Origin: Corydoras sp. C115
Lineage: Eukaryota; Chordata; Actinopteri; Siluriformes; Callichthyidae
Length of the DNA stretch: 64,000 nucleotides
Assembly (NCBI GenBank): GCA_019802505.1
Contig: JAFMOC010000231.1
Span: 321,001 to 385,000 of the forward strand
Direction: 5' to 3'
Below, piece by piece: positions 45,022 through 57,431 of this stretch. Under the pieces are notes generated by a model, which was given only the letters and a program-made list of their open reading frames with translations, made no database searches and was not told the DNA's origin. A program made the position numbers and the translations under genes. The stretch's first letter is position 1. The number at the start of each line of letters is the position of its first letter.

Positions 45022-45458
45022 CTCCTGAATGGTGCCGCGGAGCTGCGCTGAACGCCGAGTGTGAGCACCAGCATGTGAGTATGAACCACCCAACACACCT
45101 CACAGCTTCAGCTCCATCACCTCCACCCATGACCTCCCAATGAACACACACACACCAACACACACCCCGTCTGTACAGAGCTCATACAGGTGGTCATCAT
45201 CAGGGGTTCTCCTCATGCTCATTATGCGGCTCGTTTCAGAACTCTGGTGGAACTCCTCGTTTCCTCTGGCGCCTCCTCCAGGCACCTCCTCCTCCAGGCT
45301 CTCTTTCCTCTTTTCACTTCGTTAATTCGGTTTCTCTTTTCTTTTCTCTTTTCGAGGCTGTTCCCTCTCTGTGAGCTCACCTCCCGTTGCAGAGAGACGG
45401 TTCTTCAGATGGTCCCTCAGAGTTCCTGCTTTAGTCCTGAGGTCTGAAGGTGGAGGTG
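44216..45458. other. Region upstream of the short ELMO gene, possible promoter and 5' UTR exon
   Basis: It contains a G-run (44,560-44,580), (TG)n tracts (44,693-44,719 and 44,983-45,020) and a GC-rich patch (45,020-45,073) ending in a donor-like cagcat/gtgagtatg. That patch could be a non-coding first exon whose partner acceptor (ctgctttag or tcctgag) lies at 45,426-45,441. No exon encoding the N-terminal half of ELMO is found here. Confidence 0.35.
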
Positions 45459-47456
45459 ATGAACGAGGAGGAGCTGAACTCGCCGCCCATGAGGTGAGCA
45501 CCATCCGACCAACACCTCCATCCTGTCCCGGTGTTATTGAGACGATCTCCGTGGATGAAGCATCATGCATAATTTCCCCCCAGTGTCTAATCTTTACTGA
45601 TTCTTCAGAACCTTTTAAAGGAACCCTTTTCACAACGTAAGGGTTGGGTTTCACATCAATCTCATTGGACGGGTGGCGGTTCCACGGTTCTGTGGTTTGA
45701 GTTACATGGTTCCTGATAGCAGATCTGTTAGGTTAGATGTTCTGAACTTAAAGTCTGAGATCAGTTCCTGGAGTCCCTTTCTCGCTGGAGGCTCCTCTAC
45801 CTGCTGTATCAGAGTCTCTGAGGATGTTGGGAAGGTGGCACCACAGCGTGTGGTGTGGGAACCGTTCTCTAACAGGAACTTGTTCGTACCGGTGTCGTAG
45901 GGAACTGCGGGAGAGGCTACAGCCTGAACTTGTGGAACTGATCAAGCAGCAGAGGCTGAGGAGGCTGTGTGAGGGAACCTGCTTCAAGAAGATCAGCTCA
46001 CGCCGCAAACAAGGTAGAACCATACCTCCATACAGCAGAGCCCAAGAACGTGGAACCGGTACTCTGAAGGTTCTCGGTAAGTCGATCCTCATGGTTCTCT
46101 ACTCTTTATTCTGTTCTAGAAAAGTTCTGCTTTTGTCGACTGTCTCCAAATCACAAGGTTCTGCACTACGGAGACGTGGAGGAGTTCTCACAGGAACCCG
46201 TCCCTCACGAGTCTCTACAGCACGCAGGTCAGTTCAGTCTGAGGAACGTCCACCAGCTTGGTGGAGGTGGGCGGGGTTTTGGGTTCTGTAGTTCTGAAGG
46301 ATTTGAAGTGTTTTTCAGAACCACAGTGCTGTAGGGGCAAACTGGTTAGAGAACAGTGTGTTAGATCTTCTGTAGAACACTGATGGATCTGATCTGCTGT
46401 GCAGTGAGTGTGGTGGACCTGCAGGGGGTGCTGACGGGCCGAGACTGTCCACATCTGAAGGAGAAGGGCGTGCTGAAGCAGCATAAGGTAACTTTAGAAC
46501 TCCAGTTTAATAGAACCGACACACTTTAGGGAAGGTTGTGGTTCCTGAGCTGGAACCATAACGCTGCATCACATGGAACACCTCCATCCTGTCAGCTCCA
46601 GAACGTTTCTGAATCCACCACCCACCACACGGTTCAGAGAGTCGGAACGTTCTCAGTCTTCAGGTTCCTCATCGTGGGTTTAGGTTACATCGCCTCCTGC
46701 TGGTTTGAAGTGATTATGATGGAGAGCTTCCGTGTTGAGGTGTCAATGAGGTGCTAACATTCAGGATCTACCGGGAACTCTAACAGGAACTCTTTATGGT
46801 TCTTCTGCCCTGCAGGAGGTGCACGAACTGGCCTTCTCCATCTTACATCAGTCTGATGAGTACCTCAACATCATGGCTCCAGACAAGTACGAGGTAAAAC
46901 CATAATGGTGATGATGAGGATGAAGGTGATCATAAAGGTGGTGATGATAAAGGTGATGAGGATGAAGGTGGTGATGATGGTGAAGGGAATAATGGTGGTG
47001 ATGATGAAGGTGGTGATAATGTTGAGGATGATGTGGGTGGTAAAAGTAATGATGATGAAGGTGGTGATGATGGTGAAGGGGATGGTGGTGATAATGATGA
47101 AGGTGGTGAAGGGGATGATGGTGGTGCTGATGAAGGTGGTGTTGATGGTGATGATGGTGGTGGTGAGGACGGTGTTGAGGATGAAGGTAATGAAGATGAA
47201 GGTGGTGATAAAGGTGATGATAGTATTGAGGATGACGGTGATGATGATGTCTTCATTGCAGTTCTGCATCTGGACCGACGGTCTGAACGCTCTGCTGGGG
47301 AAAGACATGACGAGCGAGCTCACCCGCTCTGAGATGGACATGCTGGTGACCATGGAGATGAAGCTTCGTCTGTTGGACCTCGATAACGTCAGCGTTCCTG
47401 AGGCTCCGCCCCCTTTACCCACAGAGCCCAGCGATTTCCACTTTGTGTTCGATTAG
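45459..47456 (+). CDS. ELMO-family protein, C-terminal PH-domain form
   Basis: ELMO proteins bind DOCK-family exchange factors to activate Rac in engulfment and migration. Exons: 45459-45493 (ATG), 45901-46013, 46120-46227, 46405-46487, 46817-46893, 47262-47456 (stop). The coding sequence is about 200 residues. Recognisable segments are RERLQPELVELIKQQRL, RLSPNHKVLHYGDV, LTGRDCPHLKEKGVLKQ, FCIWTDGLNALLGKDM and the proline-rich end PEAPPPLPTEPS. These cover the helix before the PH domain, the PH domain and the SH3-binding tail. The ARM-repeat and ELMO domains (about 500 residues in full proteins) are absent from the window upstream. The start chosen is the first in-frame ATG; an in-frame stop precedes it unless an acceptor at 45,441 is used. 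Splice phases close, with exon 5 uncertain by one base. Which paralogue (1, 2 or 3) is unclear. Confidence 0.82.
46900..47255. repeat. GGTGATGAT-rich minisatellite in the ELMO intron
   Basis: Degenerate gaaggtggtgatgatggt-type units fill almost the entire last ELMO intron, starting a few bases after the donor at 46894. The Met/Val and Asp/Gly-rich frames are artefacts. Confidence 0.9.
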
Positions 47457-47588
47457 AGCCGCGAGGCGACCCGAGGAGAACCATGAGAGGAACCGGAGCC
47501 TCCATGAGCGACTTCTTCATGAACCAAGAGCTTCTCACCGACGTCCTCCTCTCACTGCAGCGTGACGTCATCAGCGCTTAAACAGCAC

Positions 47589-47594
47589 AATAAA
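47589..47594 (+). terminator. ELMO poly(A) signal
   Basis: AATAAA lies about 135 bp after the stop codon of the ELMO gene. On the opposite strand the PON gene's candidate signal sits at 47762-47757, so the two transcripts end tail-to-tail. Confidence 0.65.
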
Positions 47595-47756
47595 GAATTT
47601 ATCATAAAGCATTTTATTATAAAGAATTTTGGTTTTAAACGCAGGAAGCGATCGTGTTTAAACGGAATTAACTTGCAGTACCAGTCTGCAGCACCAGGTG
47701 GAGCCAATTCATTCTGATCACAAAGTGAGGAACTCAAACTCAACAGAAGTTTAAAG

Positions 47757-48253
47757 TTTATTCATATGAATTAATAAATCAATCAGCAGTTCAGACAGGA
47801 AGTGATGTCATCATTTTGCATCTTTCATGCCGTGAGGTAAAGTGTGTTGATCACGTGACCTGTTGGGCGGAGTCCTGACCTCGACCTCATCCGACACTTT
47901 TGAGATGAATTAGAAAGCCGACTGTGTGCCAGGTCCTCTGTGAGGGAGGGGGAGGGGGACTGACGTGGCGTCTTAATACTTTTGCTCTGATGACGTCATC
48001 ACAGCGCGAGAGCAGAGAGATGGCGGCTTCTAAGCTGAAGGGGGCGCCGCTGTAACCGGAAACACGAGAAGCAGAAGGAAGTCTGAGACCTAGGATCTAC
48101 ACGACCCACAATGCACCTCTGTACCGCCTTCATTTAGAAGATCAAAGCATCATCAGATCACACACACACTCACACACACACTCTCACTCACACACACACA
48201 CACACACTCACTCACACACTCACACACTGAGGGGGGCGCTGTTTAATGAGGAT
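47757..48253 (-). other. PON 3' UTR with candidate poly(A) signal
   Basis: TTTATT at 47757-47762 is AATAAA on the minus strand, about 490 bp past the PON stop. The interval includes a (CA)n-rich tract at 48,160-48,230. On the plus strand, an 11-codon ORF starting ATGGCGGC lies at about 48,019-48,054. It has no other support. Confidence 0.4.
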
Positions 48254-51200
48254 CTACAGCAGGTCACAGATCAGCGCTCTGTGATAGACACTTCCAATCA
48301 GAAGTCTCCCTCTGCAGGGCGTCGCCACGGAGGAGCCAATCAGCACGCTGCCGTCATCAGAGAACACCTGAGTCACCGCCGGCGCCTCCGAGAGGACGTT
48401 CTGAACCCGAATCACCTGCGACAGACAATCGCCCCGGTTACCCACCAGCATGCCCTGTTAACTGCCCTAATACCCCATACCACCACCCATTACAGACCAG
48501 AATAGCCTGTTAACTGCCCTAATACCCCATACCACTACCTCATACCCCATACCACCACACTTTACAAACACGAATACAGGGTAACTGCCCTAATACCCCA
48601 TATTACCACCTAATACCCCATACCACCACCCACAAATCAGAATACCCTGTGAACTGCCCCAATACCCCATACCACCACCCACTACAGACCAGAATACCCT
48701 GTTAACTGCCTCAATACTACCACCTCTTACCTTATACCACCACAAAAAAAAATCTGAATACCCTGTTAACTGCCCTAATACCCCATAATAGTGGTACCTC
48801 AGATCCTGGGAGGTCGTTGGGGTCACTTCGAAGCAGTTTGAGCGCGTTGGGGTGGCAACCCAACCACAGATCACCTGACTTCCTGTCCACTTCAATATTG
48901 TCACAGAGAGAACCCACTTCCACTTCCTGTTTACAACACAACGCAACACAACAAGACAACACAGAACACAACAGAACAGAACCGTGTTAGAAACACAGAC
49001 AGCGTTACCGTCACATGACCGGAGCGGGGTTCCGGGGGCACCGGGTGGGGTACCTTGATGCGGGTCAGTGTGAGAGCGCCCTCTCTCTGCAGCACCACCA
49101 CTCTGTGATTCAGCAGATCCGACACGTACAAGAACCTAAAACACGACTCGCAGTGAGGTCACTCATTAAAGCCCCTCTGCAGGACGATCTGGGGAGGGGG
49201 GGGGGGTCATCGTTCACCTGTGGTCGGGGGAGCTGTTGATGCCGTTGGCCCCGAAGAATCCGTCTGCGACGACGTGAGCGCCCTCTGGACTGTAATACAC
49301 CACGTTACACCAGGGCAGAGTCAGCACGACCTCCAGCAGCTTCAACCAGTCATTGGTGAAGTAGTGATCGTTGGTGGCGTAGAACGTCTCCACCCCGAGA
49401 GCGACGATGTCGTTCACGCTGTGAGCGGGAGAACACGTTAAAGCGCAGGGCCGCGTGCGCGGATGAACGTCGCTGACCTCACACTCACTTATAGAGCAGC
49501 TGGTGTTTTATGGTTTTGAGGTGAAGAAGAGTGGAGTCTCCCTCCAGGAACTGGAAGACCTCCACCTGACTGTCACTGTGTGGATGATTCACCACCAGCA
49601 GGTGGTGCACACCTCCTGCAACACATCCACCAATCAGTGAAGTCATCATCATCATCATCATCATCATAAGAACGTTTGAGCAACACGGTGACTCCGTACA
49701 TGATGCTGCTTTGTGATCACTGGGGTTACGAGGTTTATAAATTATGGGATGTACACTAATTAACCTTAAATATTTAATAATTAAGTTATTTTACTCGTTT
49801 TATTTTGGACACACAGATGTACACACACATTAATAACCAATTAAACGTAGAAGTAAGAAACACTAAGTCAAATGGACTATGGTGTTCCACAAGGGCCAGT
49901 ATTAAGACCCCTGTTATTCTCACTTTCACATTATTTTATTATCTTTAACACACAATAACAGAACACTGACACATTACACACGCGTGAGGTCAGCCACCGA
50001 TGCACAACCAGAGGATCTGACCAACAATCTCAGTTCCAGTTCATCCCAGTGGTGTTGGATCGCACCGGCTCCTCTAAACCAACCACACTCAGCCGTGAAC
50101 CTGACGTTGTGCAGGAACGGCGAAGGTCCTTCCCCAAACTGTTTCCAATCAGTTATACTGCAGTTCCCATAAAATCATCTAAACTACAGGAGGAGGAGCC
50201 TGAGGAACAAAGTGAAGAACCGGCTAAGAACCCTGAAGAATCCAATCCAGCTGATTCGTTTTGAATTCGGATCAAACGCAGATCTTCAGTGTTGAAACCA
50301 GAGGTTGATGAAACCACGTTGCTGGAAATCAGCTGTAAATACGTTGTGTAAGCGTTAGCGTCAACGTTAGCAACGTTACTGGAACCGCCGTCCTCCACCT
50401 GCGCAACACCAGCAGGTTGTACAACATGCCTTCTGTCTATGAGGCAGAAGAACCTCGACCTCCTGAGAATCTAAGGGTCTTAGAGGCCTAAGGGTACCTC
50501 AGGGAAACTCGGGGAACCTTGCAGTACATCAGGGAACCTCAGGGTAGCGATGTATCACTCAAACAGGGGGTTACACAGATGATCAACCTCAGCATTGTGA
50601 GGGTGGGGTCAGGGTGCTGGACCATCAGTCTGAAGGTTCATTCTTTTATTATCCTCTATTAGGGTCGTGTGAGGGGGGTTCCCCATGCCCATCCAGGGGA
50701 GAACATTTCAGGCGCTGGGCAGATACACCCAGGGCAGCACGCCAATCCATCACTGAACACACACTCACTCACACACACACACTCTATATGGGGCAATTTG
50801 GAGAACTCAATTGACCTTGATCCATGTTTTTTGAACTGTGGGAGGAAACCGGAGAATCCAGAGGAAACCCACGCAGACACGGGGAGAACATGGAAACTCC
50901 GCCCAGATGGGGATTCGAAGCGGGAATCCCTAGCGCTGAGAGAACATGCTAAACCACTAAGCCGCCGTGCCACCCAGCCTGAAGGTTGTGGGTTCAGATC
51001 CCAGCTCTACTGATGTTACCAATGTGGGCCCTTGAGTAAGATCCGTCTGCTGAACGTTCTGACGGGATGCACAGCTGAAGACAGAACCCAAACTCTAATA
51101 CCCCAACAGGGCAACCTCATATCTGAAGCTGCAGGGGGTTGATCTAAAGCAGCTGATAAGAACAACTGACAGAGTGGTGGTGAAGAACCCTGAGAACCAG

Positions 51201-54200
51201 GAGCATCAGGTTCTAATCCTGAACATCTGTACATCACACTCACAGACCTTCATCTGTATACAGACTGATCCCATGTGGAAAGAACGAGGCCTCGTCAAAC
51301 TCGCCCCTGATCCGGAGCGGGACGGGATCTGAACCTGAATCCAGATCCAGCAGGTAGATCCTCCCAGGAGAGTCTGTGAGCCTCGGCATGCTGGGATACT
51401 TCAAGCCCTGAGGTCAGAAAACAGCATGTACCTGAATGACGTGCAACCACCTCCTACAGACCCAATCTGAAGGAACCAAAGAGGAACCACTGAGGAGCCA
51501 CACAGGAACCACAGAGGAACCACAGAGGAATAGATCAGATACATACAGAGCTGATGAAGGCCAGTCTGTCCTCCAGCACCGTGATGTCCTCCGATCCAAA
51601 CTCTATTCCAACACATCATAGGTGCAGAATGTTATTTACTGACACGAACACACACACACACACACACACACACCAAGTATGTGGACACCCATATCACCCC
51701 CTATCAGTTAGTTTAAGTAATTTATTCATACAGCGTTTCTATAATCTTACATCGTCACAGAGCAGCTTAACAGAGTTATAAACCTTTAAACCCCCAAAGA
51801 GCAAGACCAAGAGACAGCGGCAAGACAAAACTCCCTGTTATGTTGATATTTTAAGGAGGTGCAGCATGGTGGCTTAGTGGTTGGCATGTTCTTCTCTCAG
51901 CACTCGAATCCCAATCTAGGTGGAGTTTGCATGTTCTCCCCGTGTCCGCGTGGGTTTCCTCCGGGTTCTCCGGTTTCCTCCCACAGTCCAAAAAACATGG
52001 ATCAAGGTCAATTGAATTCTCCAAATTGCCCCATATAGAGTGTGCGAGTGAGTGTGTGTCCAGTGATAGATTGCCCCCCTGTCCTGAGTGTATCTGCCCA
52101 GTGCCCGAAACGTTCTCCCCTGGATGGGCATGGGGAACCCCCCTCCCCCGACCCTGATATAGGATAAAGTTGAAGATGATGGATGGATGGATATTTTAAG
52201 GAAGAAACCTTGGGACTCAGTGGGGGACTAGTCCTTCTTGAGTGGGGGGGGGGGGGCAGCATCAACAGTGTAGGACAGCCATGTACAGATCGTGTGGTGA
52301 TCATGTGACCCATATTCAACAATTAAAAACTATATAAGTGCATTGAGGGCGTCCTGCAGGACCTCCGGTCAAATTTAAATCCAGGATGCATTCAGTTAGG
52401 AGCTTTGAGTGATTACAAAGTAAAGAACATGGATTATTTATTGTCTTAAAAGGCGTCAATATAATGCAAGTCCAACAGGGGGAGCACTGTAACCACTGTT
52501 TATATGACAGGCTCACTGGAACGGGTTTATTACATTAATAACAGACCGAATCATTGTCTTTATATTTTATATACTTTATATACGAACAGGAGGAGTGTCC
52601 ACATACTTTATACAAATCAATCAATAAATCAATAAATGCAGAGTGGATTCAGCTCACCGAGTCCCTTCAGCAGCTGACAGTTGGGGGGGTGATTCTGAGA
52701 GACCTCCCGAAGAGCTAACGTGATCTTCCTGTTATCACAAAACTTCATTAAACATCTCACATCTGATCGATTAATTACTTTAAAACGTGAAGATCAGATC
52801 CAAACGACAGTAAACCATGTGATGAACACCACAGCAAATTTAAATAAATTAAAAAACGCGCGTTCTATTTTCATTTTAACAAAGATCAAAAATAAAGACG
52901 GTGCATTAAGCATGTTCTCCATATATGGTAATCACACTATTGATATCCATCCATTCATTCATTATCTTCCTCTTTATCCTCTATTAGGGTCGCGGGGGGG
53001 GGGGGGGGGTCGCCATGCCCATCCAGGGGAGAACATTTCGGGCGCTGGCCAGATACACCCAGGACAGGGGGGCAATCTATCGCTGGACACACACTCACTC
53101 ATACAAACACTTTATATGGGGCAATTTGGAGAACTCAATTGACCTTAATCCATGTTTTTTGGACTGTGGGAGGAAACCGGAGAACCCGGAGGAAACCCAC
53201 GTGGACACGGGGAGAACATGGAAACTCCACCCAGATGGGGATTCCAACCGGGAATCACTAGTGCTGAGAGGAGAACATGCTAAACCACTAAGCCACCGTG
53301 CCACCCTCCATTCATTATCTTCCGCTTTATCCTCTATTACGGTCGCGGTGGAGTTTCCCATGCCCATCCAGGAGAGAACGTTTTGGGCGCTGGGCAGATA
53401 CACCCAGGACAGGGGGGCAATCCATCACTGGACACACACGCACTCACACACACACACACACTTTATATGGGGCAATTTGAAGAATTGACTTTAATCCATG
53501 ATTTTTGGATTGTGGGAGGAAACCGGAGAACCCGGAGGAAAACCACGCGGACACGGGGAGAACATGCAAACACCACCGAGATGGGAATTCGAACCGGGAA
53601 TCCCCAGCACTGAGAGGAGAACATGCTAAACCACTAAGCCAGATGAGAACGCGCCCTTTGTGATGGAACACCAGAGCAACTTTAAATAAATTTAAAAACG
53701 TGCGTTCTATTTTAATTTTAACAAAGATCAAAAATAAAGACCGTGCATTTAGCATGTTCTCCATATATGGTAATCACACTATTGATATCCATCCATACAT
53801 TATCTTCAGCTTTATCCTCTATTAGAGTCGTGGGGGGGGGTTCCCCATGTCCATCCAGGAGAGAACGTTTTGGGCGCTGGGCAGATACACCCAGGACAGG
53901 GGGGCAATCCATCACTGGACACACACGCACTCACACACACACACTTTATATGGGGCAATTTGGAGAATTGATTTTAATCCATGATTTTTGGACTGTGGGA
54001 GGAAACCGGAGAACCCGGAGAAAACCCACGCAGACACGGGGAGAACATGGAAACTCCACCCAGATGGGAATTCGAACCGGGAATCCCCAGCGCCGAGAGG
54101 AGAACATGCTAAACCACTAAGCCAGATGAGAACGCGCCCTTTGTGATGGAACACCACAGCAACTTTAAATAAATTTAAAAATGTGCGTTCTATTTTAATT

Positions 54201-55530
54201 TTAACAAAGATCAAAAATAAAGACGGTGCATTTAGCATGTTCTCCATATATGGTAATCACACTATTGATATCCATCCATACATTATCTTCAGCTTTATCC
54301 TCTATTAGAGTCGTGGGGGGGGGTTCCCCATGTCCATCCAGGAGAGAACGTTTTGGGCGCTGGGCAGATACACCCAGGACAGGGGGGCAATCCATCACTG
54401 GACACACACGCACTCACATACTTTATATGGGGCAATTTGGAGAATTGACCTTAATCCATGTTTTTTGGACTGTGGGAGGAAACCCACGCGGACACGGGAA
54501 GGACATGGAAACTCCACCCAGGTGGGGATTCGAACCGGGAATCCCTAGTGCTGAGAGGAGAACATGCTAAACCACAAGCCACCGTGCCGCCCTATGTGAT
54601 GAACACCATAGCAACTTAAATAAATTTAAAAACGTGCGTTCTATTTTAATTTTAACAAAGATCAAATATAAAGACGGTGCATTTAGCATGTTCTCCATAT
54701 ATGGTAATCACACTGTTGATATTCGGTTTTTATTTTCCCTCTCGGGGGTCAGAGGAGGTCTTGTATGAAACTGAAGAACGTTCTCGAGATGTTCCTGTGT
54801 TTTTCTCCCGAAACGCGACCGACTTTTTAAAAAGAAACCTGAAGATTTCTGCAGTCAGGCCGGTCTGGTGAGATCACGTGATCGCACCACCCCTCACCCC
54901 CCCTCCCTCCCCTCCCCTCACTCTTCAGGTTTCACTAAAGTTCATTTAAATCTAAAAATAAAAAACTAATCTGATTTTCAAAGTGCCGCAACTCGGACAA
55001 TGTTTAATCTACAAACACAAACCGCACTTCTCTAATTATAAAGAAAATTAACAAAAGAAACGCTTTCCCTCCAAAAAGCCGCGTTTAAATCTGCAGACCG
55101 CGGCGTTACTTTGATCTTTATCACCTGTGCGTTAGGGGGCGTGGCCTCGGACTTTAGTTTATTCAAACCGTGCATCTGTCGCGCGCTGCATTAACGCAAA
55201 ACGTGCAAAAAGACTTCAGATCAAAGCTAAACCATTAAAGTGAATTAAAATTAATTAAAGTGAATTAAAGTTAATTAAAATTAATTAAAGTGAATTAATG
55301 GTTAATTAAAGTGAATTAAAGTTAATTAAAATTAATTAAAGTGAATTAATGTTAATTAAAGTGAATTAAAGTGAATTAATGTTAATTAAAATTAATTAAA
55401 GTGAAGTCAGTTGCAGTTAGTTGTATAAAGTTTGTTAAACGAACCGAAACGTCACGACTCTTTCTCCGATCAGCACCGCCGCCAGCAGCACGAGACCCGC
55501 GGCCAGCACGCCGCCTCTGCTCACCATCAT
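48254..55530 (-). CDS. pon: Paraoxonase/arylesterase, 357 aa
   Basis: This is a calcium-dependent six-bladed beta-propeller lactonase of the PON family, usually secreted and lipoprotein-bound or membrane-anchored. Nine exons (minus): 55530-55445 (ATG), 52728-52658, 51602-51547, 51407-51248, 49615-49489, 49418-49218, 49135-49054, 48926-48798, 48415-48254 (stop). They total 1,074 nt, matching the usual 354-355 residues. The N-terminus is an uncleaved-type hydrophobic signal (GGVLAAGLVLLAAVLIG). Family residues are visible: PNC (Cys42 position), GSEDI (Ca-binding Glu/Asp), FFPHGIS and LVVNHPH (the His dyad), NDIVALG and YATNDHYF (Ca-binding Asn), FGANGINSSPD, WLGCHPNALK (free Cys position) and the terminal CDLL Cys. 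It looks intact. Two ATGs are adjacent at the start (55530 and 55527). The first intron and the intron next to the last exon carry repeats. Confidence 0.93.
48440..48790. repeat. About 65-bp minisatellite in the last PON intron
   Basis: Five to six copies contain ccctgttaactgccctaata, ccccataccaccacc and acagaccagaata. They nearly fill the intron between the last two PON exons and begin within about 12 bp of the donor at 48797. Confidence 0.85.
50588..51045 (+). mobile_element. tRNA-derived SINE (L2-tail type) split by another SINE
   Basis: The left part (ggtcagggtgctggaccatc ... gaaggtt) and right part (gtgggttcagatcccagctc ... ccttgagtaagatccg) together match the SINE at 16,232. The DANA-like copy at 50,640-50,980 separates them. 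Confidence 0.72.
50640..50980 (-). mobile_element. DANA-like SINE (reverse), nested
   Basis: The tail attatcctctattagggtcg is at the left and the head aagccgccgtgccaccc at the right. A target duplication agtctgaaggtt / agcctgaaggtt comes from the older SINE it entered. Both lie in a PON intron. Confidence 0.82.
51846..52195 (+). mobile_element. DANA-like SINE (forward)
   Basis: The head gcagcatggtggcttagtgg follows gatattttaagga, and the same gatattttaagga recurs after the tail at about 52,187-52,199, marking the target duplication. It lies in the PON intron between exons 52728-52658 and 51602-51547. Confidence 0.85.
52800..54725. repeat. Tandem ~480-bp duplications, each carrying a reverse DANA-like SINE
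   Basis: A non-SINE segment (gtgcgttctattttaatttt, aacaaagatcaaaaataaag, catgttctccatatatggta, atcacactattgatatc) occurs at about 52,855, 53,700, 54,180 and 54,635. Reverse DANA-like SINEs fill the gaps at 52,945-53,305, 53,307-53,640, 53,795-54,120 and 54,275-54,592. The units at 53,640 and 54,120 are nearly identical, which implies a recent tandem duplication in PON intron 1. Confidence 0.85.
55235..55410. repeat. AATTAAAGTG-type short tandem repeat in PON intron 1
   Basis: Alternating gttaattaaa and gtgaattaa words form an AT-rich array of about 12-24-bp units close to the donor of PON exon 1. Confidence 0.85.
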
Positions 55531-55784
55531 TAATAATAATTAATAAAGAATTACCTAATTAATGCAGACTTATTCTAAACTAACTCGCTTGTTGTCGCTG
55601 CAATGGCGTCCGCGCGACTCACTGATCACCCGTCACTCCACTCTGTCGAGTCTCCGATATAGAACCGACTCACTGAACCGACACGCCTTTGGATTCGGCC
55701 CCTCCGGCGGGACAGCGCCGCTCTCAGGACGTGTTCCGTTCTGCGCGTTGCATTAGTGTTTCTGCAGAACGTTAACAGCAGAAC

Positions 55785-56110
55785 ATTCATTCATTATCTC
55801 CTGCTTTATCCTCTATTAGGGTTGCGGGGGGGTTCCCCATGCCCATCCAGGGGAGAACGTCTCGGGCGCTGGGCAGATCCGCCAATCCATCGCTGGGTAC
55901 ACACTCACTCACACAGACACACTCTATATGGGGCAATTTTGAGAATTCAATTGACTTGATCCATGTTTTTGGACTGTGGGAGGAAACCGGAGAACCCGGC
56001 GGAAACCCACGCAGACACGGGGAGAACATGGAAACTCCACCCAGATGGGGATTGAAGCGGGAATCCCTAGTGCTGAGAGGAGAACGTGCTAACCACTAAG
56101 CCACCGTGAC
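55785..56110 (-). mobile_element. DANA-like SINE (reverse)
   Basis: It lies about 250 bp upstream of the PON start. The duplication cagcagaacat flanks it at about 55,777-55,787 and 56,110-56,120, so the insertion is clear. It may lie within or near the PON promoter. Confidence 0.85.
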
Positions 56111-56525
56111 AGCAGAACATACCCAAAAAAAATTATATGTTTTTATGATTAAATGAATCAAGCAGCGGTGTCCCGCTCAGTGTTTCCGGGATAGGGTCCA
56201 AACTAGTGGACCCCCAATTAACAATGGACACGAATTTACCCCTCAGTACTGAACTGCAGCTTCACTCCATGAGGTTCCGCAAACTGTTCCCCAATAAACA
56301 GAACGGTTCTATCAGGGGGGCAATCTATTACTGGACACAGACATGCTAATTCACCTTGAACCCCACGACACCCCACCCACCCTACCCCGTACAGAACCCT
56401 TTTGTGCTTTAATAGTTCTATGTTTGATGAAAAGCACACTTTGGAGAGATGGTTCTTTAAAATTGGCTCGTAGAGAACAGTTCTAAATCGCATCACTAAC
56501 TTTAAAGAGAACATTCTGCCTGAAA

Positions 56526-56752
56526 GGTTCTCCACGGGGGTAACGGGGTTCCTCAGATTAATGAGAACGTGGTGTATGAGGTTCTCCACGGGGGTGACTG
56601 GGTTCCTCAGATTAATGAGAATGTGGTGTATGAGGTTCTCCACGGGGGTGACGGGGTTCCTCAGATTTATGAGAATGTGGAGTATGAGGTTCTCCACGGG
56701 GGTAACAGGGTTCCTCAGATTAATGAAAATGTGGTGTATAAGGTTCTCTGTA
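56526..56752. repeat. 57-bp tandem repeat, four copies
   Basis: Units contain ggttctccacgggggtgac, ggggttcctcagattaatga and gaatgtggtgtatga. The region upstream of PON has no coding support; the 185-codon minus frame through it is an artefact. Confidence 0.85.
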
Positions 56753-57244
56753 GAACCTTTTCTAATAGGGTCCAGTCTTGGCTCCTGGCACATGATGGTG
56801 CGTCAGTTTGGCGTTATTAGTGATGTACTGCCATCTGGTGGTGTGTTATGCATACTACATAATGCATGTAGTATAGCTAACACATACTGGGGGGGGGGTG
56901 CAGATGCAGATGGTTGGGGTTCAGTTTTAAATCTCAAAAGTGTTTTAATTAAATAAAGAAAAACATCTCGAAAGCAATTGAGCTGCAGGAATCTGATTGG
57001 CTGATTAGTTACTGGTTAATCGTCTGTGTAACGTGACGTCAGGCCTGATCATAATGAATATTTTAATGTAAACATTGTTGCTGTACTGAACGATGGCGCG
57101 TCTGTTCGGCGTTTGTATTAGTGATGTGGTTACAGTGCCACCTGGTGGTTTGTTATGCATACTACAGCATTAGAGTATTTTATCAGAATCAAAATACTTT
57201 ATTAATCCCACGATGGGGGGGCGGGGCAGTTTTAAATCTCATTA

Positions 57245-57396
57245 TTATCCATCCATTCATTATCTTCCGCTTCATCCTATATCAGGGTCGCGGTGGGGGG
57301 GGGGGGGGGGGTCCCCATGCCCATCCAGGGGAGAACGTTTAGGGCGCTGGGCAGATACACCCAGGACAGGGAGGCAATCTATCACTGGGCACACAA

Positions 57397-57431
<35 letters not shown>

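Noticed and set aside
48019..48054. Small ORF beginning ATGGCGGC (11 codons)
   Set aside because: It resembles a YY1/TISU-type start context, but there is no splice donor, no conserved product and it lies in the PON 3' flank.
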